A stretch of 64,000 nt of DNA from JAAZHD01 sp012510895. Its GTDB lineage: Bacteria > Bacillota > Clostridia > Caldicoprobacterales > DTU083. A program made the translations under genes and the position numbers. The notes under the pieces were generated by a model that worked only from the letters and a program-made list of their open reading frames with translations, made no database searches and was not told the origin of the DNA. Of this stretch, positions 25,365 through 33,938 are shown one piece after another. The stretch spans positions 1 through 64,000 of the forward strand of contig JBMNJC010000028.1 of the NCBI GenBank assembly GCA_050951465.1, given 5' to 3'. Every line of letters starts with the position of its first letter. The stretch's first letter is position 1.

Positions 25365-26489
25365 TTGGCAAAGCGTGACTATTACGAGGTTTTGGGTGTG
25401 AGCAGGGATGCATCGGAGGAAGATATAAAAAAGGCCTATCGCAGACTGGCTAAAAAATACCATCCTGATTTACACCCTGGTGATAAAGAAGCCGAGGAAA
25501 AGTTTAAAGAAATTAATGAGGCATATCAGGTGCTGAGCAATAAAGAAACAAGGGCGCAATATGACCAGTTCGGCCACGACGGTCCTACCGGTCAGGGATT
25601 CGGCGGGTTTGATTTCAGCGGTGCTTTTGACGGATTTGGCGATATCTTTGATATGTTTTTCGGTGGAACCGGATTTGGCAGCCGGACATCCAGAAGGAGA
25701 GGTCCCAGCCAGGGTGCTGATATAAGATATAATTTGGATATCAGCTTTGAAGAGGCGGCCTTTGGAACTAAAAAAGATATTGAAGTAGTTCGAATGGAGA
25801 ATTGCCCCGAATGTAAAGGTTCCGGTGCCAAAAACCCCGGTGATGTGCAGACCTGTCCTGCATGTAATGGTACCGGCGAAATATCTCAGGCTCAAAATAC
25901 AGCCTTCGGGCGGTTTGTCAATATAAAAACCTGTGATCGCTGCCATGGGGAAGGTACTATAATTGTCAATCCCTGCCCCAAATGTAACGGCAGAAAGAAA
26001 ATCAGGCGGGTACGGAAGATCAGCGTGACCATTCCCGCAGGTATTGATAATAATCAGATTATAACTTTACGAGGCGAAGGAGAACCAGGAGACCTTGGAG
26101 GACCTCCGGGAAATCTGTATGTGAGCATCACTGTCAGACCGCATAAATTGTTTACCAGAAAAGGATATGATCTTTACTGTGATATTCCAATCACTTTTGG
26201 TCAGGCTGCATTGGGTTCTGTTATTGAGGTGCCTACTTTAGGCGGTAAGATAAAATATACCATTCCAGCAGGTACCCAGACGGGAACAGTATTTCGTTTG
26301 CGCAACCAGGGAATACAGCATTTGCGAAGCAATAGCCGCGGTGATCTGTATGTGACGGTTAATATTGAGGTTCCCAAACGGTTAAACGAAAAACAAAAAG
26401 AGCTTATACAGGAGCTGGAGAGAATATCTGCAGAATCCGAGCAGAGAAGAAGCTTTTTTGATAAAATGAAGGATGCTTTCGGTGTCTGA
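25365..26489 (+). CDS. dnaJ: Chaperone protein DnaJ (Hsp40)
   Basis: This 374-residue type I DnaJ has a J domain with the HPD tripeptide (KYHPDLHPGD), a Gly/Phe-rich linker (GQGFGGFDFSGAFDGFGD), four CxxCxGxG-type zinc motifs (CPECKGSG, CPACNGTG, CDRCHGEG, CPKCNGRK) and the C-terminal substrate domain. The fourth motif ends in GRK rather than GxG, which is common. It begins with TTG after an AGGTGGTGA site. It stimulates the ATPase of DnaK. Confidence 0.98.
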   Translation: MAKRDYYEVLGVSRDASEEDIKKAYRRLAKKYHPDLHPGDKEAEEKFKEINEAYQVLSNKETRAQYDQFGHDGPTGQGFGGFDFSGAFDGFGDIFDMFFGGTGFGSRTSRRRGPSQGADIRYNLDISFEEAAFGTKKDIEVVRMENCPECKGSGAKNPGDVQTCPACNGTGEISQAQNTAFGRFVNIKTCDRCHGEGTIIVNPCPKCNGRKKIRRVRKISVTIPAGIDNNQIITLRGEGEPGDLGGPPGNLYVSITVRPHKLFTRKGYDLYCDIPITFGQAALGSVIEVPTLGGKIKYTIPAGTQTGTVFRLRNQGIQHLRSNSRGDLYVTVNIEVPKRLNEKQKELIQELERISAESEQRRSFFDKMKDAFGV

Positions 26490-26575
26490 TCCTGAAAGAC
26501 CACATTTACCGGGTTAGAAGAAAATAGACAAGTTTATATATTTGATGAATATAAAATAAATGAGGTGAGCCTTGA

Positions 26576-27523
26576 ATGGAATGGGCGGAAATTATTGTCA
26601 AGACAACAACCGAGGGTGTTGATATTGTTGCGGAGCTTTTTTATGAAGCAGGAGCATCAGGTGTTGTTGTGGAAGACCCGGATATGATTCGCCAGGCCCA
26701 GGATGAAGCCCGGACCTGGGATTATATTGACGACTCCATTTTGGAGAATATGGAGGATGAAGTACTGGTTAAGGCTTATCTCAATAAAGATGATTTCTTC
26801 CTGGAGAAGTTTGAAAGGATTCGTCAAAAAACACAGTGGCTGAGTGAGCAAAATTTTGGTTTTGACCTGGGATCTTTAACTGTAGATCTGAATTATGTTA
26901 AGGAAGAGGATTGGGAAAACAACTGGAAAGAATACTATAAACCTGTAAAGGTCAGTGATCGTATTGTCATTAAGCCTTCTTGGGAAGCATATGAAAAACA
27001 ACCGGGCGAAATCGTACTTGAATTGGATCCGGGAATGGCATTCGGCACCGGTACTCATGAAACCACCGCTTTGTGCATAGATGCTGTGGACCGCTATCTT
27101 TCTAAGGGCGGAGAAGTTGTTGACATTGGGTGTGGTTCCGGCGTACTGGCCATTTCTGCTCTTTTGCTCGGAGCTGAAAAAGCAGTAGCTGTCGATCTGG
27201 ATACCAATGCGGTGAAGGCAACTTTGGAAAATGCCCGGAGAAATCATGTGGAAGATAAAATAGAGATAATTCACGGCAATTTACTGGATAAAGTAGATGG
27301 CAGATTTGATATGGCCATTGCAAATATTATTGCCGATGTGATAATAGATTTATCTTCATATATTGGGAGTTATTTTAAGCCCGGCGGCCTCTTTATTGCC
27401 TCAGGAATTATACTTGACAGATTGGAAGATGTAAAAGAGGCTGTAAGGAAAGCAGGACTTGAATTAATAGAGAATAATACCAGGGGAGAATGGGCTGTGG
27501 TGGTGTGTAAGGCCAATGCATAG
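26576..27523 (+). CDS. prmA: Ribosomal protein L11 methyltransferase
   Basis: This 315-residue SAM-dependent enzyme trimethylates ribosomal protein uL11. The N-terminal substrate domain is followed by the linker WEAYEKQPGEIVLELDPGMAFGTGTHETT and the SAM motif VVDIGCGSGVLAISALLLGA; the NIIADVI motif is the catalytic-site signature. A GAGGTGA site lies 7 nt before the ATG. It overlaps rsmE by 8 nt, giving coupled translation. Confidence 0.96.
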   Translation: MEWAEIIVKTTTEGVDIVAELFYEAGASGVVVEDPDMIRQAQDEARTWDYIDDSILENMEDEVLVKAYLNKDDFFLEKFERIRQKTQWLSEQNFGFDLGSLTVDLNYVKEEDWENNWKEYYKPVKVSDRIVIKPSWEAYEKQPGEIVLELDPGMAFGTGTHETTALCIDAVDRYLSKGGEVVDIGCGSGVLAISALLLGAEKAVAVDLDTNAVKATLENARRNHVEDKIEIIHGNLLDKVDGRFDMAIANIIADVIIDLSSYIGSYFKPGGLFIASGIILDRLEDVKEAVRKAGLELIENNTRGEWAVVVCKANA

Positions 27524-28259
27524 ATTCTTTATTGAGCCTGAAGATATAGAAGGCAATATAGGAAGAATAAAGGGCAGTGATGCTCATCATTTAAATAAAG
27601 TACTCCGGCTGAATCCCGGAGATGAAATCATGCTTTGCAATGGCCGGGGTTTAGACTTTAGATCTGTAATTCAAACTGTAGAAAAGGAAGAAATTCTGGT
27701 GGAAATCCTGGACAGCAGACCAAATGCAACTGAGCCAAACGTAAGAGTGTCTTTATTTCAGGGTATTCCTAAGTCTTCTAAGATGGAACTTATCATTCAG
27801 AAATGTGTTGAACTTGGCATTTATGAATTGATTCCAATACAAACACTAAGATGCGTAGCGAAAATTAACGAAGGGAAGGATTCAGAGAAGAAAACACTAC
27901 GCTGGCAGAGGATAGCGGAAGAAGCTGCCAAGCAGAGCCGGCGAGGAATAATCCCCATGGTTTCTTCTCCAATTTCATTTAATCAGGCTGTCATGTATTC
28001 CAAGGCAGACGTGAAGCTCATCTTCTGGGAAGAGGAAAACACCAAGAGTCTGCGCAAAATCTTAGAAGAGTTGAATTTCAAACCAGAAACCGTAGCCATG
28101 ATAATCGGACCGGAAGGCGGATTGGAAAAATCAGAGGTGGAACTGGCTGAGAAGCATGGATGGATTTCCGTTTCTTTGGGTTCCAGAATTTTAAGAACAG
28201 AAACGGCAGGTATGGCAGCTTTAACTGCAATCATGTACCATTTGGAGGAATTGGAATGA
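27516..28259 (+). CDS. rsmE: 16S rRNA (uracil-1498-N3)-methyltransferase
   Basis: This 247-residue SPOUT methyltransferase begins HRFFIEPEDIEGN, typical of RsmE, with an N-terminal PUA-like domain (HHLNKVLRLNPGDEI). The C-terminal SPOUT fold has the trefoil-knot motifs MIIGPEGGLEKSEVEL and SLGSRILRTETAGMAAL. It methylates U1498 of 16S rRNA. The start lies in the end of prmA, and its own stop overlaps the mtaB start (ATGA). Confidence 0.96.
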   Translation: MHRFFIEPEDIEGNIGRIKGSDAHHLNKVLRLNPGDEIMLCNGRGLDFRSVIQTVEKEEILVEILDSRPNATEPNVRVSLFQGIPKSSKMELIIQKCVELGIYELIPIQTLRCVAKINEGKDSEKKTLRWQRIAEEAAKQSRRGIIPMVSSPISFNQAVMYSKADVKLIFWEEENTKSLRKILEELNFKPETVAMIIGPEGGLEKSEVELAEKHGWISVSLGSRILRTETAGMAALTAIMYHLEELE

Positions 28260-29572
28260 TAACAGCTCCACTTAAGAAAGTGGCTTTTTATACATTAGGT
28301 TGTAAGACAAATCAATATGACACCGAGGCCATGCAGGAGGAGTTTAAAAGAAATGGCTATCAAATTGTGGGTTTTGAGGAAATATCCGATGTCTATGTGG
28401 TAAATACCTGTACTGTAACAAATCTGGGGGACAGGAAGTCCAGGCAGATGATTCGCAGAGCACATCGCAATAATCCTTATGGCATAATTGCCGTGGTTGG
28501 GTGCTATGCACAGCAGGCAGCCGAAGAGGTTTTGTCCATACCCGGGGTGAAAGTAGCTGTAGGAACCAAAAACCGGAAAAAAATTGTTGAATATGTGGAA
28601 ATGGCAGCGGCCACGAACAGCAGCATCAATGCTGTGGAAGACATTATGAAGGTAAGGGAGTTTGAGGATACCCCAATTGAATCTTTTATCGGGAAGACCC
28701 GGGGAGTACTCAAAATTCAGGAAGGCTGTAACCAATATTGTTCTTACTGTATAATACCTTATGCCAGAGGGCCTGTTCGCAGCAGAAAACCTGAAAGTGT
28801 TTTGGAAGAGGTAAATCGTCTGGCAGCTGCAGGTTTTAAAGAAATTGTTCTTACCGGAATTCATATTGCATCCTATGGAAGGGACTTAAAGAATACCAAT
28901 CTTTTGGATTTACTTGTGAAAATCCATTTGGTGAACGGAATAGAGCGAGTTCGTCTGGGTTCATTGGAACCCACCCTTCTGTCTGATGAATTCATTCAGA
29001 CTGTTAAAAAACTGCCTAAAGTATGCAGACATTATCATATTTCGCTGCAAAGCGGGTGTGATGCCACCTTAAAGCGGATGCATCGGAGATATAGTGCCTC
29101 AGAGTATAAGAAAATTGTAGAAAATTTACGCAACCAGATTCCTGAAACGGCAGTTACAACAGATATTATGGTAGGATTTCCCGGTGAAACCGAGGAAGAA
29201 TTCAACGAAACATATGCCTTTGTAAAGGATATTGGTTTCAGTAAAATTCATGTATTCTCTTATTCCCCCAGAAAAGGCACGCCTGCTGCCTCATACGATG
29301 ATCAGGCGCCGGCTGATGTCAAAAATACACGTAGCAAGAAATTGATAGCCTTGGGTCATGATCTGGAGCAGGCCTTTATGAACAGATGGATGAACAGGCA
29401 GGTAAAGGTGCTTTTTGAAGAGGTTCATCCGGAAAAAGATGGTTATTATGAAGGATATACCGAACAGTATATTCGAGTTGCAGTACCGGGAGATGCCCGG
29501 CTGGAAGGTAAGCTGCTGAATGTATATACAGAAAAAATAGAAAAAGATTGTCTTGTAGGAAGATTAATATAA
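28256..29572 (+). CDS. mtaB: tRNA ct6A/t6A37 methylthiotransferase MtaB
   Basis: This 438-residue radical SAM methylthiotransferase adds a 2-methylthio group to t6A37 of tRNAs that read ANN codons. An N-terminal UPF0004 domain has three cluster cysteines (TLGCKTNQYDTEAM, VVNTCTVTNLGDRKSRQ, VVGCYAQ). The radical SAM motif CNQYCSYCIIPYARGP binds the second cluster, and a C-terminal TRAM domain follows. ATG at 28256 overlaps the rsmE stop and has GGAGGAA upstream. It corresponds to B. subtilis yqeV. Confidence 0.95.
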   Translation: MITAPLKKVAFYTLGCKTNQYDTEAMQEEFKRNGYQIVGFEEISDVYVVNTCTVTNLGDRKSRQMIRRAHRNNPYGIIAVVGCYAQQAAEEVLSIPGVKVAVGTKNRKKIVEYVEMAAATNSSINAVEDIMKVREFEDTPIESFIGKTRGVLKIQEGCNQYCSYCIIPYARGPVRSRKPESVLEEVNRLAAAGFKEIVLTGIHIASYGRDLKNTNLLDLLVKIHLVNGIERVRLGSLEPTLLSDEFIQTVKKLPKVCRHYHISLQSGCDATLKRMHRRYSASEYKKIVENLRNQIPETAVTTDIMVGFPGETEEEFNETYAFVKDIGFSKIHVFSYSPRKGTPAASYDDQAPADVKNTRSKKLIALGHDLEQAFMNRWMNRQVKVLFEEVHPEKDGYYEGYTEQYIRVAVPGDARLEGKLLNVYTEKIEKDCLVGRLI

Positions 29573-29610
29573 AATATTATATATAAACAAAAACAGGAGG
29601 ATATTTTAAT

Positions 29611-29955
29611 ATGGATAATTGTCTGTTTTGCAGGATTGTTAAAAGAGAGATTCCATCTAAAATTGTTTATGAGGATGATTTGGTATTATGCTTCCAGGAT
29701 ATAGCGCCAAAAGCACCGGTACATTTGCTGCTTATTCCTAAGGTCCATGTGGCATCCTTGAATGATCTTAAAGATGAACATAAAGACGTAATGGCACATC
29801 TGACTATGGCAATTCCTCAAGTAGCCGAAAAGATGGGTATTAAAGAGTCCGGGTATCGGGTAGTGGTTAATTGCGGCAAGGATTCCGGACAGGAAGTTGC
29901 TCATTTGCACTATCATATACTGGGCGGCAGGTCTTTTGGGAACACCTTTGGTTAA
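29611..29955 (+). CDS. HIT-family nucleotide-binding protein (HinT-like)
   Basis: This 114-residue protein has the catalytic histidine triad HLHYHILGG near its end. It starts with DNCLFCRIVKREIPSKIVYED, including a CxxC zinc-like pair, and has DIAPKAPVHLLLIPKVH, as in HinT. HinT hydrolyses purine nucleoside phosphoramidates such as AMP-lysine. AGGAGG precedes the start. It is transcribed just after mtaB and before the rpsU promoter. Confidence 0.95.
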   Translation: MDNCLFCRIVKREIPSKIVYEDDLVLCFQDIAPKAPVHLLLIPKVHVASLNDLKDEHKDVMAHLTMAIPQVAEKMGIKESGYRVVVNCGKDSGQEVAHLHYHILGGRSFGNTFG

Positions 29956-30031
29956 TATGCAATTATTAACCTGATGTTAGTTTAAAAGGATCAGTTTGTC
30001 CGGCATGATAAGAGTATGGACAAAACACCGG

Positions 30032-30061
30032 TTGACATGATTAAAATTTCTACGGTATAAT
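30032..30061 (+). promoter_or_regulatory. Sigma-A promoter of rpsU
   Basis: A perfect TTGACA (30032-30037) and perfect TATAAT (30056-30061) have 18 bp between them. The leader to rpsU is about 80 nt. Confidence 0.85.
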
Positions 30062-30146
30062 GTCTTATGACATGGCATCGACTAATTCCCAATTATTAAC
30101 AGCCCGTATTATGGGTAATCGTGCTAGCGGAGGGAGGGAATGCAAG

Positions 30147-30332
30147 ATGTCCGAAGTCAGAGTAAGGGAAAATGAATCCTTGGAAAGTGCTTTAAGACGA
30201 TTCAAGAGACAATGCTCCAGAGCTGGTGTGTTGGCTGAAGTACGTAAACGCGAACACTATGAAAAGCCCAGTGTACGGAGGAAGAAAAAGTCGGAGGCTG
30301 CTCGCAAGAATGCAAGAAAGAAAAAGTACTAA
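30147..30332 (+). CDS. rpsU: 30S ribosomal protein bS21
   Basis: This 61-residue, strongly basic protein reads SEVRVRENESLESALRRFK, then HYEKPSVRRKKKSEAARKN, the bS21 pattern. The ATG at 30147 is preceded by GGAGGGAGGG and gives the usual family length; an in-frame start further up would add an unrelated leader. bS21 helps base-pairing of mRNA with the anti-Shine-Dalgarno sequence during initiation. It has its own strong promoter. Confidence 0.98.
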   Translation: MSEVRVRENESLESALRRFKRQCSRAGVLAEVRKREHYEKPSVRRKKKSEAARKNARKKKY

Positions 30333-30485
30333 GCCTTCCTTGGCAGCTTATTAAAAAACAACATGCCTTGAAGCTTTAATGGTTATATGTTTTATAATAA
30401 AAAACAAGGCACTACAAATATTAAAGTTGGGAAATAACAGGTGCCGGCAATTATATCAGAATTTTACCGGATATCAGACAAACGG
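30333..30485 (+). other. rpsU 3' region, no gene seen
   Basis: This AT-rich stretch lies between rpsU and its terminator. A long-range pair TGCCTTG (30364-30370) and CAAGGCA (30405-30411) is present without a U-tract. No coding frame with a ribosome binding site was seen. Confidence 0.4.
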
Positions 30486-30511
30486 AAACCCGATAACAAG
30501 TCGGGTTTTTT
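30486..30511 (+). terminator. Rho-independent terminator downstream of rpsU
   Basis: AAACCCGA (30486-30493) and TCGGGTTT (30501-30508) form a perfect 8-bp stem with a 7-nt loop and a run of six T. It ends about 180 nt after the rpsU stop. Confidence 0.92.
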
Positions 30512-30595
30512 CGATTTTAAAAGATACATCTGAGAGTCTGGGTTTTTGACTCTTATTTTTATAAAATTCTGTGGATGGAAGGAATTTATAATTGT

Positions 30596-30673
30596 ATGAC
30601 GAATAAAGTTAATAGAGAAGCGGAACAGGGTATGAATAACTTGCAAGACAAAACTTCTGAAAGCTGGGAATGA
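30596..30673 (+). CDS. Possible 25-residue leader ORF before nfeD
   Basis: An ATG with a GGAAGGA site about 13 nt upstream opens a 25-codon frame (MTNKVNREAEQG, ending KTSESWE) whose TGA lies 3 nt before the nfeD ATG. nfeD has no strong site of its own, so coupling is possible. I do not recognise the peptide, and it may be untranslated. Confidence 0.25.
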   Translation: MTNKVNREAEQGMNNLQDKTSESWE

Positions 30674-30676
30674 GCA

Positions 30677-31975
30677 ATGAGGCGGACAAATTTTACAGTT
30701 TATATTCTGCTGATTGTTATACTAACATCTATTATTCCTGTAATCGGTCAGGCACAAGGTGCAGGCCGAATATATGCGGTTTCAATTGATGGTGAAATAA
30801 CGCCTGCCATGGCTGCATATCTGATCAGGCAATTAGAACAGGCCCATCTGTCAAATGCTGATGGAATTATAATAGATATATCGACTTTAGGCGGTCAGGT
30901 AGATGCTGCCAAAGAAATGAAGGATGCCATACTTGCATCTGAAATACCTGTAACAGTTTTCATAGGCACCCGGGCTATTTCTGCCGGCGCTTTGATAGCA
31001 ATTGCAGCAGATACTATTATTATGGCACCGGGCAGTCATATGGGGGCAGCAGAGCCAATTCCGCTTACTGAAAAAACCCTGGCTTATGTGAGCGGTGAGT
31101 TTCGTACAACTGCAGAGGCAAAAGGCCGTGATCCTTTAATAGCAGCAGCCATGGTAGATAAAAACATAGATGTACCGGGCTATCCCAGAGGGAAACTGGT
31201 TGATATGACAGCCCAGGAAGCTGTCGATATGGGTTATGCTGATGCTGTGCTTGGAGATATGGAAGCTGTTTTGGAGTATATGGGCTGGGACGATGCAGAC
31301 ATAGTCAAAACAGAGCCGGACACTAAGATTAAAATTGCTCAATTTCTTACCCGAAGCGATGTAGCCGCCGTTATTCTGACCATAGCAATGATTGCCATGG
31401 TTATCGAAATTCTTGTACAGGGCTTTGGGATTCCGGGCATTATCAGCATAATTGCTTTTATGCTTTATTTTGGCGGAGGTGTTGTGGCCGGTAATACTGA
31501 GTGGTGGTCGGTGTTTCTGTTTGGATTAGGCATCATATTGCTTATTATTGAACTTTTCATACCAGGGTTTGGGATTTTTGGCATAGGCGGCATTATTTCT
31601 CTGGGAGTCGGTATTATATTTGCCTCTCCTACGCCTGTGCAAGGCCTATATACCTTGGGTACTGCTCTGGTGGCAACTGTTTTACTCACACCGATTCTTT
31701 ATAAGGTGCTTGGAGGAGCAAAATTATTCCGCCGTTTAGTATTGCAGGAATCGGAAACAATAGATAAGGGTTATACCAGTCAGCCTGAGGGTTCATTCTC
31801 TCATTTGAAGGGCAAAAGCGGGGTAACGGTAACACCTATGCGGCCTGCAGGCACCATACTCATCGACGGCGAAAGATGGGATGCCATGTCTGATGGCAGC
31901 TTTCTGCCTTCAGGTTCCAGGATTAAAGTCGTAGAAATCCAAGGGTCGAAAATTATTGTTACAGCGGAGGAATAA
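30677..31975 (+). CDS. NfeD family membrane serine protease (long form)
   Basis: This 432-residue protein has a signal peptide (about residues 1-25, ending VIGQAQG). A ClpP-class serine protease domain follows, with ISTLGGQVDAAKEM, GTRAISAGALIAIAADTIIMAPGSHMGAAEP (the Ser of SAGA is the likely nucleophile) and VDKNIDVPG. Four or more membrane segments lie at about 230-345 and a C-terminal soluble OB-fold NfeD domain (KSGVTVTPMRPAGTILIDGERWDA) ends it. Long NfeD proteins pair with flotillin/SPFH proteins in membrane microdomains; floA follows directly. Confidence 0.93.
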   Translation: MRRTNFTVYILLIVILTSIIPVIGQAQGAGRIYAVSIDGEITPAMAAYLIRQLEQAHLSNADGIIIDISTLGGQVDAAKEMKDAILASEIPVTVFIGTRAISAGALIAIAADTIIMAPGSHMGAAEPIPLTEKTLAYVSGEFRTTAEAKGRDPLIAAAMVDKNIDVPGYPRGKLVDMTAQEAVDMGYADAVLGDMEAVLEYMGWDDADIVKTEPDTKIKIAQFLTRSDVAAVILTIAMIAMVIEILVQGFGIPGIISIIAFMLYFGGGVVAGNTEWWSVFLFGLGIILLIIELFIPGFGIFGIGGIISLGVGIIFASPTPVQGLYTLGTALVATVLLTPILYKVLGGAKLFRRLVLQESETIDKGYTSQPEGSFSHLKGKSGVTVTPMRPAGTILIDGERWDAMSDGSFLPSGSRIKVVEIQGSKIIVTAEE

Positions 31976-32021
31976 TAGGCCAAGAGGCCATTATTATAAT
32001 AACTGAAAAGGAGATGAAGTT

Positions 32022-33050
32022 ATGCTGTTAAATGGGCTAATATCGGCAGGGAGCGCATTGCCGCAAGGTGCTCTATTTATATTGGGTGTAATTATAGTCA
32101 TTATTATTGTGCTGGCTATTATACTCACCTTTGTACCATTAGGTCTCTGGATATCTGCTCTTGCAGCCGGCGTCAAAATAGGAATTTTTGATCTCATAGG
32201 CATGAGGCTGCGCCGGGTAATTCCTAATAGAATCGTCAATCCATTAATTAAGGCAACAAAAGCAGGACTGGCAGTGAGCGTAAACAAGCTGGAAGCTCAT
32301 TACCTGGCTGGAGGTAATGTTGATCGGGTTATTGATGCGCTTATAGCGGCACAGAGGGCCAATATCCCCTTGGAATTTGAAAGAGCGGCTGCTATTGATC
32401 TGGCAGGACGTGATGTGCTGGAAGCAGTACAGATGAGCGTTAATCCTAAAGTGTTAGAGACACCTAAGGTATCTGCTGTGGCTAAGGACGGTATTGAAGT
32501 CATTGTAAAAGCAAAGGTCACAGTTCGTGCCAATATCGACCGTTTAGTCGGCGGCGCCGGTGAGGCAACCATTCTCGCCCGTGTTGGCGAAGGAATTGTT
32601 ACAACAGTAGGTTCTTCAGACAGTCATAAGCAGGTATTGGAAAACCCGGACAGTATATCTCAAACAGTATTGAACAAGAGCCTGCACTCAGGTACTGCCT
32701 TTGAAATCCTGTCCATCGATATCGCTGATGTGGATGTAGGCAGGAATATCGGTGCTCAGTTGCAAACCGACCAGGCAGAAGCTGACAAAAGAGTATCCCA
32801 GGCCAAAGCTGAGGAGAGAAGGGCTATGGCAGTTGCTCTGGAACAGGAGAACAGAGCAGCCATCCAGGAAATGAGAGCCAAGGTAGTTGAAGCAGAGGCT
32901 GAAGTACCCAAGGCTATGGCAGCGGCCCTCAGAGAAGGCAAGATTGGTGTTATGGATTATTATCATATGAGAAATATAATGGCTGATACCGAAATGAGGA
33001 ATTCTATTTCAAGGATGGGCAAAGAAACTTCGCCTGAGCCGGAAAAATAA
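32022..33050 (+). CDS. floA: Flotillin-like protein FloA
   Basis: This 342-residue membrane protein has N-terminal hydrophobic segments (about residues 5-60), an SPFH-type core (GLAVSVNKLEAHYLAGGNVD, VKAKVTVRANIDRLVGGAGE, VGEGIVTTVGSS) and a helical Ala/Glu-rich C-terminal part (QAKAEERRAMAVALEQENRAAIQEMRA). FloA organises lipid-raft-like microdomains. AAGGAG precedes the start. The pairing with nfeD is the same as in Bacillus (yqeZ-floA). Confidence 0.96.
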   Translation: MLLNGLISAGSALPQGALFILGVIIVIIIVLAIILTFVPLGLWISALAAGVKIGIFDLIGMRLRRVIPNRIVNPLIKATKAGLAVSVNKLEAHYLAGGNVDRVIDALIAAQRANIPLEFERAAAIDLAGRDVLEAVQMSVNPKVLETPKVSAVAKDGIEVIVKAKVTVRANIDRLVGGAGEATILARVGEGIVTTVGSSDSHKQVLENPDSISQTVLNKSLHSGTAFEILSIDIADVDVGRNIGAQLQTDQAEADKRVSQAKAEERRAMAVALEQENRAAIQEMRAKVVEAEAEVPKAMAAALREGKIGVMDYYHMRNIMADTEMRNSISRMGKETSPEPEK

Positions 33051-33101
33051 GACAGATCCAGTAGGAGGAGTTATTACACAGCCCTCGAAAGGATGATGAA
33101 C

Positions 33102-33506
33102 TTGGAGATAATTATCATCTTTATTATAATCACTATTATTGGGAATCTGATAAAGGCTGCAGGACAGGCTCAGCAGCAAACCAGGAGACAGTATACAGGA
33201 ATTCCGAAATCGGGTGGATATTCAGCTGAAGGAACAGATGAGACATATTCGTCTTCTATGAGTGTGCCCCAATATGAGGCAGGCTTACCGTCTGATAAAG
33301 TGTCTTATAACCCGGAAGCGAGAAATGTTACATTCTCCGAATCTTCAGCTCCTATGGCTGCAACAGGGCCGGCGGCAGACGATGATGCATATGATATTGC
33401 AGAAAGAGAACAGCATAGAATAGATTTTTCCGAAAAGAGCATCATCAACGCTATAGTGTTAGCTGAACTGCTGGCGCCGCCCAAAGCATTAAGAAAATAT
33501 AAATAA
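33102..33506 (+). CDS. Small membrane-anchored protein of unknown function after floA
   Basis: This protein of about 134 residues starts with a strongly hydrophobic segment rich in Ile (about residues 2-16) and continues as a soluble, low-complexity region rich in Ser, Gly, Gln and Ala, with a short helical C-terminus (EKSIINAIVLAELLAPPKAL). I do not recognise the family. The position after nfeD-floA, the same operon and a single membrane anchor suggest a partner of the microdomain proteins, comparable in place to B. subtilis yqfB but without clear similarity. TTG at 33102 has AAAGGA 8 nt upstream; ATGs at 33093 and 33096 are alternatives. A terminator follows. Confidence 0.75.
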   Translation: MEIIIIFIIITIIGNLIKAAGQAQQQTRRQYTGIPKSGGYSAEGTDETYSSSMSVPQYEAGLPSDKVSYNPEARNVTFSESSAPMAATGPAADDDAYDIAEREQHRIDFSEKSIINAIVLAELLAPPKALRKYK

Positions 33507-33528
33507 CATAGGCCAGATTTTATTTAAC

Positions 33529-33555
33529 AACCGGAATGTTTCATTCCGGTTTTTT
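33529..33555 (+). terminator. Rho-independent terminator of the nfeD-floA operon
   Basis: AACCGGAATG (33529-33538) and CATTCCGGTT (33542-33551) form a perfect 10-bp stem with a 3-nt loop, then a T-run. It separates the microdomain operon from yqfC. Confidence 0.95.
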
Positions 33556-33623
33556 GTTGCTTTTTTCTCTCTGCTTCTATCCATGGAATTCACTGCATAT
33601 TATCTATTGTTGGGGGTGAATTT

Positions 33624-33902
33624 ATGCGCAGAAAAAAACTGGAAAGCATGAAATCCAATCTTTCAGAAATATTTGATCTTCCCAAAGATATTATGTTGAA
33701 CCTGCCCAGGATCAGCATGATAGGCAATAATCAAATGATGGTAGAAAACCATAAGGGAATTATAGAGTACACCCCTCAAAGGATACGTGTTAATTCTTCA
33801 ATAGGTGTCATAAGGATACAAGGAAAAGATATGCAATTAAAAAATATTGCATCCGATGACATTATGATAACCGGAGAAATCAAGATGCTTGAATATATTT
33901 AA
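33624..33902 (+). CDS. yqfC: Sporulation protein YqfC
   Basis: This 92-residue protein matches the YqfC/YabP-type sporulation family by its size, its DLPKDIMLNLPRISMIGNNQMMVENHKGI block and its GEIKMLEYI end, and by its place directly before yqfD. In B. subtilis the gene is made in the mother cell under sigma-E. Upstream, a CATATTAT box (near 33595) resembles a sigma-E -10, but no good -35 was seen. The start has GGGGGTGA. Confidence 0.92.
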   Translation: MRRKKLESMKSNLSEIFDLPKDIMLNLPRISMIGNNQMMVENHKGIIEYTPQRIRVNSSIGVIRIQGKDMQLKNIASDDIMITGEIKMLEYI

Positions 33903-33938
33903 AGCTTCTGTCATCAAAACAAGGAGTGACACAAATAT

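Noticed and set aside
30364..30411. TGCCTTG / CAAGGCA long-range pair after rpsU
   Set aside because: The loop is 34 nt and no U-tract follows, so it is not a terminator; the real one is at 30486.
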